A stretch of 17,131 nt of DNA from Chloroflexota bacterium (GCA_902812455.1 CADDZH010000109.1:1-17131); one strand, 5' to 3'; positions 1 through 7,415 are shown, counted from the first letter of the stretch. Notes: generated from the letters alone by a model not told the origin. Made by a program: numbers and translations.

Positions 1-1
1 G

Positions 2-547
2 CTGAACAGCATCTTTGCGCGCTTCTTGCTGGTGGGCGCGCTTGACCGGCGCATTCCGGTTGGCCTGGGCAGGCTCGACGAGAATCGTGTCCCCCTGACC
101 GCTATCGTCTTCCAGACGACGGTTGTTGTGCTCTTCGCGGCCATCGTTTTCTTGCTGCCCTACCTGATCTCGTTCACCAATCCGGTGAATCTGACCAACG
201 AACTGTTCACTCTGACCCTTTACGCTCACAGCATCATCTGGGCCATCGCCAGCTCATTCCTCTTCATTGACCTGCTTGCCCTCTACCTGCGCTACCGAGG
301 AAAATTCCGCGCGCTAGCTATCCTGCCGATGCCAGTTCTGTGGGTATGCATCATCGTCGCCCCGGTCGCCTGCCTGCTCGCCATCATTGACACGCTGGCA
401 TATTCGCCGATCCCGCAGTTGATTCCCTCAACGCAGTGGGGATTCATTGTGGGTGGCCTGACTGTGGGGTGGCTGGTCTTTGCCTGGACCTTAAGCATGG
501 TCGCCAGCAGCGAGGCGTCCTGGGAAGACCTCAGCGTGCCGGAATAG
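2..547 (+). CDS. APC-family amino acid permease, C-terminal part (5' end outside window)
   Basis: The frame is open from the left edge (LNSIFARFLLVGALDRRIPV) to a TAG at 545-547, so this is the last ~181 residues of a longer protein. A TTG at 26 exists but is very unlikely to be the start. The fragment contains the loop typical of amino acid/polyamine permeases (FARFLLVGALDRRIP...RVPLTAI), followed by three or four hydrophobic stretches (about residues 45-60, 75-100, 110-130 and 145-165 of the visible part), consistent with the last membrane helices of an APC transporter. It would sit in the cytoplasmic membrane and import an amino acid or related compound with protons or sodium. The substrate cannot be read from this part. 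The next gene, also a permease, starts 52 bases downstream on the same strand, so the two may be co-transcribed. Confidence 0.75.
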   Translation: MNSIFARFLLVGALDRRIPVGLGRLDENRVPLTAIVFQTTVVVLFAAIVFLLPYLISFTNPVNLTNELFTLTLYAHSIIWAIASSFLFIDLLALYLRYRGKFRALAILPMPVLWVCIIVAPVACLLAIIDTLAYSPIPQLIPSTQWGFIVGGLTVGWLVFAWTLSMVASSEASWEDLSVPE

Positions 548-599
548 CAAGTTTATCCCGTTTGCGCACAGCTATTGTTGCAAAGAAGGAGATTCGTAC

Positions 600-1988
600 A
601 TGGCAACAGGAACTATTTCAACTACGCTGGAACCAGGCATTGAGACAACCGGGATCGAGCGCATCTCTCCGGCGATGCGCACACACCTGCGCATCGCGGA
701 TAATTTCACCCTCTGGTTTTCAGCAAACCTGGTTATTTCTACCGTTGCGCTGGGCGCGCTAGCGATCCCGCTGTTCGGCCTGGGCTTCTGGGACAGCGTG
801 GTAGCCATTATCCTGTTCAACGTGCTGGGGGCAATGCCAGTAGCGTTTCTTGCCACGCTTGGCCCGCGATTGGGGCTGCGCCAGATGACGATCACGCGCT
901 TCTCATTCGGTTGGGTAGGCGCAGCGATTATGGCGTTTTTGAACGTGGCGGCCTGCACAGGCTGGTCAGCCGTCAACGCCATTGTCGGCGGCCAACTGGT
1001 AGCGGCGGTAAGCGGCGGAACGATTGCCCGCCCGGTGGCAATCCTCTTCATTGCGGTTGCTACAACCATTATCGGCATCTATGGCTACAAACATGTGCAT
1101 CGCTTTGCGCGCTATGCCTGGATTCCTGAAGCGCTCATTTTCCTGATCCTGGCATTTGTAGCCGCTCCAAAGCTGGCAATCGTCCCAACACCCGCATTTG
1201 GTATAGCAGAGGTCGCCTCGTTCGTCTCCTTCGGCGGCGCTATCTTTGGCTTCGCCACCGGCTGGAGTTCGTATGCCGCAGACTACAACGTGCGGCAGCC
1301 GGAAACAACCCCTGCCTCTCGTGTTTTCTGGTACACCTTCCTGGGCATTGCTCTCCCCTGCATTCTCCTGGAAATCTTCGCCCTGGCCTTGACCACCGCA
1401 TTTACGAAAGCGAGCGGCGTCGGCGACCTGCTCGCAGCAACGGCCAGCCCGCTCGGTAGCTTTGGTAACGTCTTGTTGATTATCCTCGCCTTGAGCATTG
1501 TCGCCAACAATATTCCCAATGCCTATAGCCTCGGCCTGTCCATGCAGGTCTTGAGCAAGACGTGCCAGAACGTGGGCCGGATCACGTGGACGCTACTTGG
1601 CGCAGTCTTCTACATGCTCATAGCCATCCCGGCCGTCTCCAATTTCAACAACACGCTCGAGGATTTCCTCTTGATCATCGCCTACTGGCTGGGACCCTGG
1701 GCGATCATCCTCATCGAGGAACATTTCATCTTCCGGCGAGGCAAGTACAATGTGGACGATTGGAATACAGCAGAGAAACTGCCAATCGGCTGGGCAGCCA
1801 TGATCGCCATGGCCCTGGGTCTTGTGGGCGTCTACCTCGGCGCGGCGCAGGCTCTCTTTGTCGGGCCAATCGCTGGCCTGTTCAACCCGCCCTATGGGAT
1901 GGACATAGGCTTTGAGCTTGGCGCCATCTTTGCTGGTATTTCTTACCTCTTCTTACGCCCGATCGAACTCTCGATCACAAGGCGCTAG
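600..1988 (+). CDS. NCS1-family cytosine/purine-type permease
   Basis: A complete 462-residue membrane protein of the nucleobase:cation symporter-1 (purine-cytosine permease) family. The ATG at 600 follows AAGGAG at 586-591 with ideal spacing. The N-terminus is a short hydrophilic arm (GIERISPAMRTHLRIADNF), then about 12 hydrophobic segments. Family-like stretches include the first helices with LGAMPVAFLATLGPRLGLRQ, the region RFSFGWVGAAIMAFLN, the segment GWSSYAADYNVRQP (the place of the DYSRYxP loop of family members) and FNNTLEDFLLIIAYWLGPW near the end. NCS1 proteins import nucleobases, allantoin, hydantoins or thiamine-type compounds with Na+ or H+. The substrate here is not determined; the length and the YAADYNV loop resemble the yeast Fcy2-like branch. 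No nucleobase-using enzyme lies nearby. Two strong hairpins follow the stop codon. Confidence 0.88.
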   Translation: MATGTISTTLEPGIETTGIERISPAMRTHLRIADNFTLWFSANLVISTVALGALAIPLFGLGFWDSVVAIILFNVLGAMPVAFLATLGPRLGLRQMTITRFSFGWVGAAIMAFLNVAACTGWSAVNAIVGGQLVAAVSGGTIARPVAILFIAVATTIIGIYGYKHVHRFARYAWIPEALIFLILAFVAAPKLAIVPTPAFGIAEVASFVSFGGAIFGFATGWSSYAADYNVRQPETTPASRVFWYTFLGIALPCILLEIFALALTTAFTKASGVGDLLAATASPLGSFGNVLLIILALSIVANNIPNAYSLGLSMQVLSKTCQNVGRITWTLLGAVFYMLIAIPAVSNFNNTLEDFLLIIAYWLGPWAIILIEEHFIFRRGKYNVDDWNTAEKLPIGWAAMIAMALGLVGVYLGAAQALFVGPIAGLFNPPYGMDIGFELGAIFAGISYLFLRPIELSITRR

Positions 1989-1998
1989 TCCAGAAATA

Positions 1999-2060
1999 GG
2001 ACAGGGACAAGCCCTGTCCCTACCCTGGATGAGGTGCAGGCCTATTCGTCCAGGGTAGGG
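1999..2060. repeat. Double hairpin after the permease gene, G-rich dispersed-repeat type
   Basis: Two perfect inverted repeats lie back to back 10 bases after the permease stop. The first pairs GGACAGGG (1999-2006) with CCCTGTCC (2012-2019) around a 5-base loop. The second pairs CCCTACCCTGGA (2018-2029) with TCCAGGGTAGGG (2049-2060) around 19 bases, so the arms touch. There is no T-run, so this is not a textbook intrinsic terminator, but on RNA it could act as a 3' stabiliser or terminator. The sequence just after it (GTAGGGGCGACCGCAAG) resembles the G-rich element at 8721-8760, which suggests a dispersed repeat family. Confidence 0.7.
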
Positions 2061-2169
2061 GCGACCGCAAGACTTGCCCTGGAGCCTGCCTCTACCATCG
2101 TCCCTCCACTCTTGCCATCCATCGCCTCATTCGCCAGCAGAATCCTGAAGGATGGAAAATCTGAGTGGG

Positions 2170-2178
2170 TGCTATAAT
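2170..2178 (+). promoter_or_regulatory. Extended -10 promoter for the aromatic-acid gene cluster
   Basis: TGCTATAAT at 2170-2178 is a perfect extended -10 element (TG, one base, TATAAT). No good -35 hexamer stands 16-18 bases upstream, which is tolerable for extended -10 promoters. Transcription would start near 2185, giving a leader of about 128 bases before the ATG at 2313. That leader includes the 18-base palindrome and the dispersed repeat at 2229-2292. Inferred from sequence only. Confidence 0.5.
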
Positions 2179-2228
2179 ACAGGTAGCTTTTCACCTAGTA
2201 CTTCATCAAGCTTCATGTAACTGGTGAT

Positions 2229-2292
2229 ATGCAGTAGAGTGCCAATGAATTGGCACGTTGGCTCCCTTGTGGGGCCAGGTATCCATCGAGCC
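2229..2292 (+). repeat. Dispersed repeat, copy 1, with perfect palindrome
   Basis: This 64-base stretch recurs at 13922-13987 with about 83 percent identity (nine mismatches and two single-base gaps by eye). It opens with ATGCAGTAGAGTGCCAAT, contains the palindrome GTGCCAAT-GA-ATTGGCAC (2239-2256), then CTCCCTTGTGGGGCCAGG, and ends in ATCCATCGAGCC. The second half also resembles 16400-16423. It ends only a few bases before the ribosome binding site of the gene at 2313, so it lies within the leader of that mRNA. There is no coding capacity; a REP- or MITE-like non-autonomous element is the likeliest identity. Confidence 0.75.
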
Positions 2293-2312
2293 GGCGAAGG
2301 GAGAGTATCAAG

Positions 2313-3197
2313 ATGCGCGTTGGCGTGGGGCTGCCTACCACCATTGGCGTCACAGGGCAACTCGTACACGAATGGGCACGTCAGGCTGATAGAGGGCCTT
2401 TTTCAAGCCTGGGCGTGCTTGACCGGCTTGTTTATGATAGCTATGATCCCCTGATTGCCCTGGCCAGCGCCGCAGCCATCACCCGCAGGGTTCGGCTGGC
2501 AACCACTATCGTCATCAGCCCCCTACGCAATAGCGGCGTCCTGGCAAAGATAGCTGCCTCCCTGGATGCGCTTTCCAATGGCAGGCTGGTTTTAGGGGTG
2601 TCTGTGGGCGCACGCAAGGACGATTATGCAGCCGCACAAGTTGACTACCACTCACGAGGCAAGCGCTTCAGCGAGCAACTAGCCAGGTTACGCTCTTTCT
2701 GGGAAGATAGCGCCCTCGTTCCAGGCGATGCTCGCTCCAGCGGGCCAGTGCTGCTAGTGGGAGGGTTGAGCGATCAGGCATTTGCGCGCATGGCCCGCTA
2801 TGCAGATGGCTATGTTCATGGTGGCGGCCCTCCAAGAGCTTTTGCCCGTGCCGCTGATAAGGCTCGCGCCGCCTGGATCGACATGGAACGCCCTGGAAGG
2901 CCGCAGCTCTGGGGGCAAGGCTATTTTGCCCTGGGCAGCCAGGCTATTGAAGCAGGCAAGCGCTACCTGAAAGATTACTATGCCTTTACCGGGCCATTTG
3001 TAGAGAGGATCGTCGAAGAGCTGCTCACCAGCCCGCAGGCTATTGCACAATTTATCCGGGGATACGCGGAAGCTGGCTGCGATGAGTTGATCCTCTTCCC
3101 GGCAGCCGCCGGCCTGGATCAGCTCGAACAACTCACCGATATCGCGGGCGAATTGCAAAACGTGAAGGATACAGTGGTGGAAGGAGGGATACGTTGA
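2313..3197 (+). CDS. LLM-class flavin-dependent oxidoreductase
   Basis: A 294-residue protein of the luciferase-like monooxygenase superfamily, the (beta/alpha)8 enzymes that use FMN or F420. The ATG at 2313 is chosen because GAAGGGAGAG (2296-2305) precedes it and because MRVGVGLPTTIG is the expected first beta strand. Other family marks are the stretch TTIVISPLRNSGVLAKIAASLDALSNGRLVLGVSVG (about residues 68-103), which is the canonical second and third strand region, and a later PVLLVGGLSDQAFARMARYADGYVHGG. Bacterial luciferase, F420-dependent reductases and alkane or nitrilotriacetate monooxygenases share this fold, so the substrate is unknown. It is the first gene of the run: its TGA overlaps the TTG start of the next gene (TTGA), which implies translational coupling. 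It may perform an accessory oxygenation or reduction in aromatic acid breakdown, or be a passenger. It is not a standard part of the Azoarcus pathway as I know it. Confidence 0.82.
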   Translation: MRVGVGLPTTIGVTGQLVHEWARQADRGPFSSLGVLDRLVYDSYDPLIALASAAAITRRVRLATTIVISPLRNSGVLAKIAASLDALSNGRLVLGVSVGARKDDYAAAQVDYHSRGKRFSEQLARLRSFWEDSALVPGDARSSGPVLLVGGLSDQAFARMARYADGYVHGGGPPRAFARAADKARAAWIDMERPGRPQLWGQGYFALGSQAIEAGKRYLKDYYAFTGPFVERIVEELLTSPQAIAQFIRGYAEAGCDELILFPAAAGLDQLEQLTDIAGELQNVKDTVVEGGIR

Positions 3198-5389
3198 AGA
3201 TCATCATTCTCGGTGGAGGGCCTGCCGGGCTTTACAGCGGCCTGCTGATCAAAAAAAGCGATCCCTCGCACGATATTACCATCATCGAGCGCAACCCTGC
3301 GGATGTGACCTACGGTTGGGGCGTGGTTTTTTCCGATCGCACGCTGGCCTCCTTCCAGAGAGCAGACTATAAGACATACGAGCAAATCGCTGACCATTTC
3401 GTGATCTGGGATGCTATTGACGTGCATTATCGTGCGGAGACGATTCGCTGTGGCGGGCACATTATTGCCAGCATCGCGCGTAAGACGCTGCTGAACATCT
3501 TGCAACGGCGCTGCGCAGAACTTGGCATCGATGTGAAATATGGCTGCGAGATACACGATATTGCGGAACTCGGTGAGTACGACTTGCTGATCGCGGCTGA
3601 TGGGATCAATAGCCTTGTGCGCAAGACCTATGCCTCTCACTTCAAGCCGCACATAGAGTATGGTAAAGCCCGCTATATCTGGCTTGGGGCAAACAAAGTG
3701 CTTGATTGCTTCACCTTTATTTTTTGTGAGAATGAAGACGGGCTTTTCCAGGTACATGCCTATCCCTTTAGTGGGACCACCAGCACGTTTATCGTTGAGT
3801 GCGATGAGGCATCCTGGCTCAAGGCAGGTCTAGATAAGGCCGGCGAGGCGGAGAGTCTCGCCTACTGCCAGCGCCTGCTGGCCGATCACCTGGGAAGCGC
3901 CAGGCTCCTCTCGAATAACTCGAAGTGGATCAGCTTCCCCACATTGAAGACGCAGACCTGGCATTACTGGCACGTGGTGTTGTTAGGCGATGCAGCGCAT
4001 ACAGCCCATTTCTCGATTGGCTCAGGAACAAAACTGGCAATGGAGGATGCTATTGCCCTGGCGCAGGCGCTTGAGCAACACCAGGATATCGAAACTGCTC
4101 TCAATCAATATGAGCTGGAGAGAAAGCCCGTGCTTGAAATCTTCCAGCGAGCTGCGCAGGAGAGCCAGGCTTATTTTGAAACGCTCAAGCGATACCTGGG
4201 CCTTGACCCCATGCAGTTCACGTTCCAGTTGCTGACTCGCAGTGGGCGCATCACCTATGATGATCTCAAACTGCGCGATGTGGGGTTTGGCGATGCGGTT
4301 GATCGCTGGTGCATGCAAAAAGCCCTGCAATCGTTACAAATGGAGCATGCATCGCAGCAGGCAGCCAGACTTTCATCACCTCAGGTAGCAATCGCGCCAC
4401 CGCCAATGTTTACGCCGCTGCGCTTGAGATCACTCGTATTACCTAATCGCGTGGCCTTTTCATATCATGCATGTGGAAGAGGCGACGAGAGGTCAGGAGA
4501 TGATGGTAGACCAGGCGAGCAGTATGCTTCCCAATTAAACAGCCTGGCAAGCAAGGGTGCCGGTCTCGTCATAACTAATATTGTTGCAGTATCTCACGAG
4601 GGACGTATCACGCCGGATTGCGCTGGAATGTATCATGCAGAGCACCTGGCTGCCTGGGCCAGTATCATTGAGAACACTCGCAAGTACACAACGGCGAAGA
4701 TCGCTATCCGGCTGGGCCATGCAGGACGGCGCGGCTCGACTCGCCCACATAGCGAGGGGTTGGATAGGCCGCTGCGGCAGGGGAACTGGCCGCTGCTCTC
4801 GGCCTCGCCCATCCCATATACGTCACAAAGCCAGGTGCCCAAAGAGATGGAGCAGGCAGACATGGACAGGGTGCGCGACGAATTTGTGCGGGCCGCTTCT
4901 ATGTCATGGCAAGCCGGATTTGATCTGCTGCAACTCAACATGGCGCACGGCTACCTGCTGGCTAGCTTTCTCTCGCCGCTCACGAACCGGCGCGGTGATG
5001 CCTATGGTGGAGACCTGGAACACAGGATACGCTATCCTTTAGAGGTGGTCGATGCAGTGCGAGCAATCTGGCCAGAAGATAAGCCCATTGCGGTGGCTTT
5101 CTCCGTCACCGATTGCGTGAAGGGAGGGTTCGATATTCCTGACGCGGTGCAGTTTGCAAAGGCACTGAAAGCTCACGGCTGTGATATAATCGAGGTACTG
5201 GCAAGCCAGACAACAATGGATGGGGAACCGGCCTATGGACGCGGTTTCCTGACTTCGTTGAGCGACCGCGTGCGCAATGAAGCCAGTATTCCGACAATGG
5301 TTGGCGGCTATCTTACTGCCAGCGATGAAGTCAATACTATCCTGGCTGCTGGCCGCGCTGATCTCTGTATTATGGAACCTGAAAGGTAA
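3194..5389 (+). CDS. Bifunctional aryl-CoA hydroxylase/reductase (anthraniloyl-CoA monooxygenase or salicylyl-CoA 5-hydroxylase type)
   Basis: A 731-residue fusion of two flavoenzymes. Residues 1 to ~370 form a class A FAD monooxygenase: the dinucleotide-binding fold IILGGGPAGLYSGLLIKK at the N-terminus, GWGVVFSD near residue 47, and the second FAD motif GDAAHTAHFSIGSG at 265-278. Residues ~390-731 form an old-yellow-enzyme (NADH:flavin oxidoreductase) barrel with MFTPLRLRSLVLPNRV, RLGHAGRRGS, MAHGYLLASFLSPLTNRR..YGG, and the FMN phosphate-binding GGY and AAGRAD near the end. This architecture is that of Azoarcus 2-aminobenzoyl-CoA monooxygenase/reductase, which hydroxylates the CoA-bound ring at C5 and then reduces it to a cyclic enone, and of Streptomyces SdgC. 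Start: TTG at 3194 after AAGGAGGG (3181-3188), giving the family N-terminus directly. The protein stops right after the last FMN-binding strand (CIMEPER), so the usual C-terminal helix region is shortened. The SDR start lies 6 bases after the stop, in the same frame. Confidence 0.9.
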   Translation: MKIIILGGGPAGLYSGLLIKKSDPSHDITIIERNPADVTYGWGVVFSDRTLASFQRADYKTYEQIADHFVIWDAIDVHYRAETIRCGGHIIASIARKTLLNILQRRCAELGIDVKYGCEIHDIAELGEYDLLIAADGINSLVRKTYASHFKPHIEYGKARYIWLGANKVLDCFTFIFCENEDGLFQVHAYPFSGTTSTFIVECDEASWLKAGLDKAGEAESLAYCQRLLADHLGSARLLSNNSKWISFPTLKTQTWHYWHVVLLGDAAHTAHFSIGSGTKLAMEDAIALAQALEQHQDIETALNQYELERKPVLEIFQRAAQESQAYFETLKRYLGLDPMQFTFQLLTRSGRITYDDLKLRDVGFGDAVDRWCMQKALQSLQMEHASQQAARLSSPQVAIAPPPMFTPLRLRSLVLPNRVAFSYHACGRGDERSGDDGRPGEQYASQLNSLASKGAGLVITNIVAVSHEGRITPDCAGMYHAEHLAAWASIIENTRKYTTAKIAIRLGHAGRRGSTRPHSEGLDRPLRQGNWPLLSASPIPYTSQSQVPKEMEQADMDRVRDEFVRAASMSWQAGFDLLQLNMAHGYLLASFLSPLTNRRGDAYGGDLEHRIRYPLEVVDAVRAIWPEDKPIAVAFSVTDCVKGGFDIPDAVQFAKALKAHGCDIIEVLASQTTMDGEPAYGRGFLTSLSDRVRNEASIPTMVGGYLTASDEVNTILAAGRADLCIMEPER

Positions 5390-5395
5390 CATGCT

Positions 5396-6190
5396 ATGGC
5401 AGGCGAAAATCATCTTCCATTAGAAGGGCGGCGGGCGGTGGTAACGGGCGCAGGGCGTGGCATTGGGCGCAGCATTGCCCTGGCACTGGCGAGCGCCGGT
5501 GCTGATGTGGCAGTAACCGCCCGCACGACAACTGACCTGGAGCAACTCATGGCAGAGATCCAATCGATGGGGCGAAAAAGCGTTATGACGCCCTGCGATG
5601 TGACCGACCCTGAGCAGGTGCAGGCTATGGCGAAGACGCTGCTCGAAGGGCTGGGAGGCATCGATATCCTGGTCAACAATGCCGGCAATGCCGGGAGCCA
5701 TAAATTTCTCAACCATCCCGATGAACTGTGGCACCGCATGCTCGCTGTCAACCTGACCAGCGTCTATTACGTCAGCAAAGCGTTCGTGCCAGCGCTCATT
5801 GATCAGCGAGGAGGACGCATCATCAACATTGCCTCAATTGCCTCGCGAGTTGGCGAGCGCTACATTGCGGCCTACACAGCAGCCAAACATGGGGTGCTTG
5901 GCCTGACTCGCGCCCTGGCTGCCGAGTTGCTGGCATATAACATCACCGTCAATGCTATTTGCCCTGGCTACGTTGATACTCCCATGACCGATGCCAGCGT
6001 CAGGAATATTGTGGCTCGCACCGGCATGTCAGAAGCCCAGGCGCGCGAGGCGCTGGAGAAGGCAAGTCCGCAGCGCAGGTTGATCCAGCCGGAAGAGGTT
6101 GCTGCCGCCGCGGTCTTCCTGGCGCAGGATATTGCAAAGGGCATTACGGGGCAGGCCATCAACATCGATGGCGGCGGCGTAATGTCATAG
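5396..6190 (+). CDS. SDR-family NAD(P)-dependent dehydrogenase (3-hydroxyacyl-CoA dehydrogenase candidate)
   Basis: A 264-residue classical short-chain dehydrogenase, normal length. The Rossmann motif TGAGRGIG is at 17-24, NNAG at 94-97, the structural Asn at 119, and the catalytic Ser147, Tyr160 and Lys164 (YTAAK) are all present with the usual 13-residue Ser-Tyr spacing. CPGYVDTPM follows, and the C-terminus GQAINIDGGGVMS is the typical cofactor/substrate lid end. Start: ATG at 5396 with AAAGG at 5382-5386. An upstream ATG at 5391 is out of frame. In this setting the likely task is oxidising a 3-hydroxyacyl-CoA or ring alcohol formed after attack by the aryl-CoA hydroxylase/reductase; FabG-like sequences also fit other alcohols. 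It is the third gene of the run, followed after 8 bases by the crotonase. Confidence 0.88.
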   Translation: MAGENHLPLEGRRAVVTGAGRGIGRSIALALASAGADVAVTARTTTDLEQLMAEIQSMGRKSVMTPCDVTDPEQVQAMAKTLLEGLGGIDILVNNAGNAGSHKFLNHPDELWHRMLAVNLTSVYYVSKAFVPALIDQRGGRIINIASIASRVGERYIAAYTAAKHGVLGLTRALAAELLAYNITVNAICPGYVDTPMTDASVRNIVARTGMSEAQAREALEKASPQRRLIQPEEVAAAAVFLAQDIAKGITGQAINIDGGGVMS

Positions 6191-6198
6191 GTGGTGCA

Positions 6199-6990
6199 AT
6201 GAATTATGATTTTTTATACGAAGTGAATAACGGGATTGCGACTGTGACCTTCAACCGGCCCGAGGTGATGAATGCGCTCACATTTGAGGTGTACGCGCAA
6301 CTGCGTGATCTGTTTGAGGCGCTGCGCACCGATGACGCAGTACGCGTTGTGGTGCTGGCGGGAGCAGGCGACAATTTCTGTTCGGGCGGTGATGTACATA
6401 AGATCATCGGCGAGCTGCTCAAACGCGACATGAAGGGCCACCTTGAGTTCACACGCATGACCGGGGCAGTTGTGCAAAATATGCGCCTGCTGGACAAGCC
6501 CATCATTGCCGCGCTCAATGGCATGACTGCTGGTGCGGGAGCGGTGATTGCGCTGGCCTCTGATCTTCGCATTGCTTCGGAGAAGGCGCGCTTTGCCTTT
6601 CTCTTCACCAAAGTCGGATTGACCGGGGCAGATATGGGAGCCGGTTACCTGCTCCCGCGAGTTGTGGGTATGGGGCGCGCTTTTGAATTGCTGCTCTTAG
6701 GCGATACGATTGATGCCGCAACAGCCGAGCGCTACGGGCTGGTCAACCGGGTCGTTCCCCACGCTGACCTGCTCCCTGCTGCATATGAGTGGGCCAACCG
6801 GCTGGCGCAAGGGCCAACGTTTGCTATCTCGATGACCAAGCACATGCTAAACCACGAGCTGAGTATGGATCTCGTTTCGGCTATCGAAGCAGAGGCGCAG
6901 GCACAGGCACTGATGCTGATGGGAGACGATCATCGCATCTTCTATGAAGCATTTCAAGCGAAAGAGAAGCCCAGGTTCATCGGGCGGTAG
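6199..6990 (+). CDS. Enoyl-CoA hydratase/isomerase (crotonase) family protein without the hydratase glutamates
   Basis: A 263-residue crotonase-fold protein. The family signature runs NRPEVMNAL (19-27), the first oxyanion-hole segment NFCSGGDV (59-66), the second NGMTAGAGAVIALASD (107-122), then SEKARFAFLFTKVGL and YGLVNRVVP. In true enoyl-CoA hydratases two Glu residues activate water, one in the GGxE segment and one in the PExxLG segment. Here the first position is hydrophobic (about Val116), the second segment reads FLFTKVGLTGADMGAG with no Glu, and the only acid nearby is Asp145. The chemistry may therefore be isomerisation or hydrolytic C-C ring opening, as in dienoyl-CoA isomerase or 2-ketocyclohexanecarboxyl-CoA hydrolase, rather than hydration; this is inference. 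The ATG at 6199 has AGGTGGT (6189-6195) immediately upstream, overlapping the SDR stop. Confidence 0.88.
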   Translation: MNYDFLYEVNNGIATVTFNRPEVMNALTFEVYAQLRDLFEALRTDDAVRVVVLAGAGDNFCSGGDVHKIIGELLKRDMKGHLEFTRMTGAVVQNMRLLDKPIIAALNGMTAGAGAVIALASDLRIASEKARFAFLFTKVGLTGADMGAGYLLPRVVGMGRAFELLLLGDTIDAATAERYGLVNRVVPHADLLPAAYEWANRLAQGPTFAISMTKHMLNHELSMDLVSAIEAEAQAQALMLMGDDHRIFYEAFQAKEKPRFIGR

Positions 6991-7001
6991 GGAAGGTCAT
7001 T

Positions 7002-7415
7002 ATGGAGAAAAAGATTATTAACCCGCCGGAACTGGCCCGCCCCAGCGGTTTCAGCCATGGCATCCTTGTGGAAGGCGGGCGCTTGCTCTTCCTGGCAGGA
7101 CAGACTGCCGTTGATGCTGGGGGCAAAGTAGCTGCTCCTGGTGACCTGGTAGCACAGTACGAGCAGGTACTGCGCAATCTCAAGGCAGTGGTTGAAGCGG
7201 CGGGCGGAGCGATGCAAGATATCGTCAAAATCAATATTTTTGTGCGCGACCGAGACGATTATCTTTCCCATCGCAAGCAGCTTGGGAACGTGCATCGCTC
7301 TTACTTCGGAACATACTACCCGGCCACAGCCCTATTTGAAATTTCGCGTTTTTACCAGGATGGGATATTAATCGAGATCGAGGGCATGGCTGTAATTGGT
7401 AATGGAGATAGTTGA
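7002..7415 (+). CDS. RidA/YjgF/UK114-family protein lacking the catalytic arginine
   Basis: A 137-residue Rid-superfamily protein of usual length. It shows the family order RPSGFSHGILVEGGRLLFLAGQTAVD (13-38), the middle helix segment AQYEQVLRNLKAVVEAAGGAMQDIVKINIFVRD (51-83), and the end YYPATALFEISRFYQDGILIEIEGMAV. Canonical RidA proteins form trimers that hydrolyse enamines or imines and use Arg of the PAR motif (Arg105 in E. coli). Here that residue is Thr109 (PAT), which places the protein with Rid subfamilies whose activity differs or is unknown. In an anthraniloyl-CoA pathway the ring product carries an enamine nitrogen, so a Rid protein could help release ammonia. The start ATG follows GGGAAGG (6990-6996), 11 bases after the crotonase stop. 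Confidence 0.88.
   Translation: MEKKIINPPELARPSGFSHGILVEGGRLLFLAGQTAVDAGGKVAAPGDLVAQYEQVLRNLKAVVEAAGGAMQDIVKINIFVRDRDDYLSHRKQLGNVHRSYFGTYYPATALFEISRFYQDGILIEIEGMAVIGNGDS

Noticed and set aside
572..1078. Open frame of 168 codons on the minus strand inside the NCS1 permease gene
   Set aside because: It is fully opposite a clear membrane transporter gene, has no ribosome site, and its translation is Ala/Pro/Arg-rich without a recognisable fold.
2018..2060. 12-bp stem considered as a standard intrinsic terminator
   Set aside because: No U-run follows on either strand and the loop is long (19 bases); classed as a repeat hairpin instead.
4581..5042. 153-codon plus-strand frame inside the OYE domain, as a possible frameshift product
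   Set aside because: The main frame is continuous across the region with all OYE motifs; the alternative frame is Arg/Trp/Cys-rich, as expected for an out-of-frame shadow.
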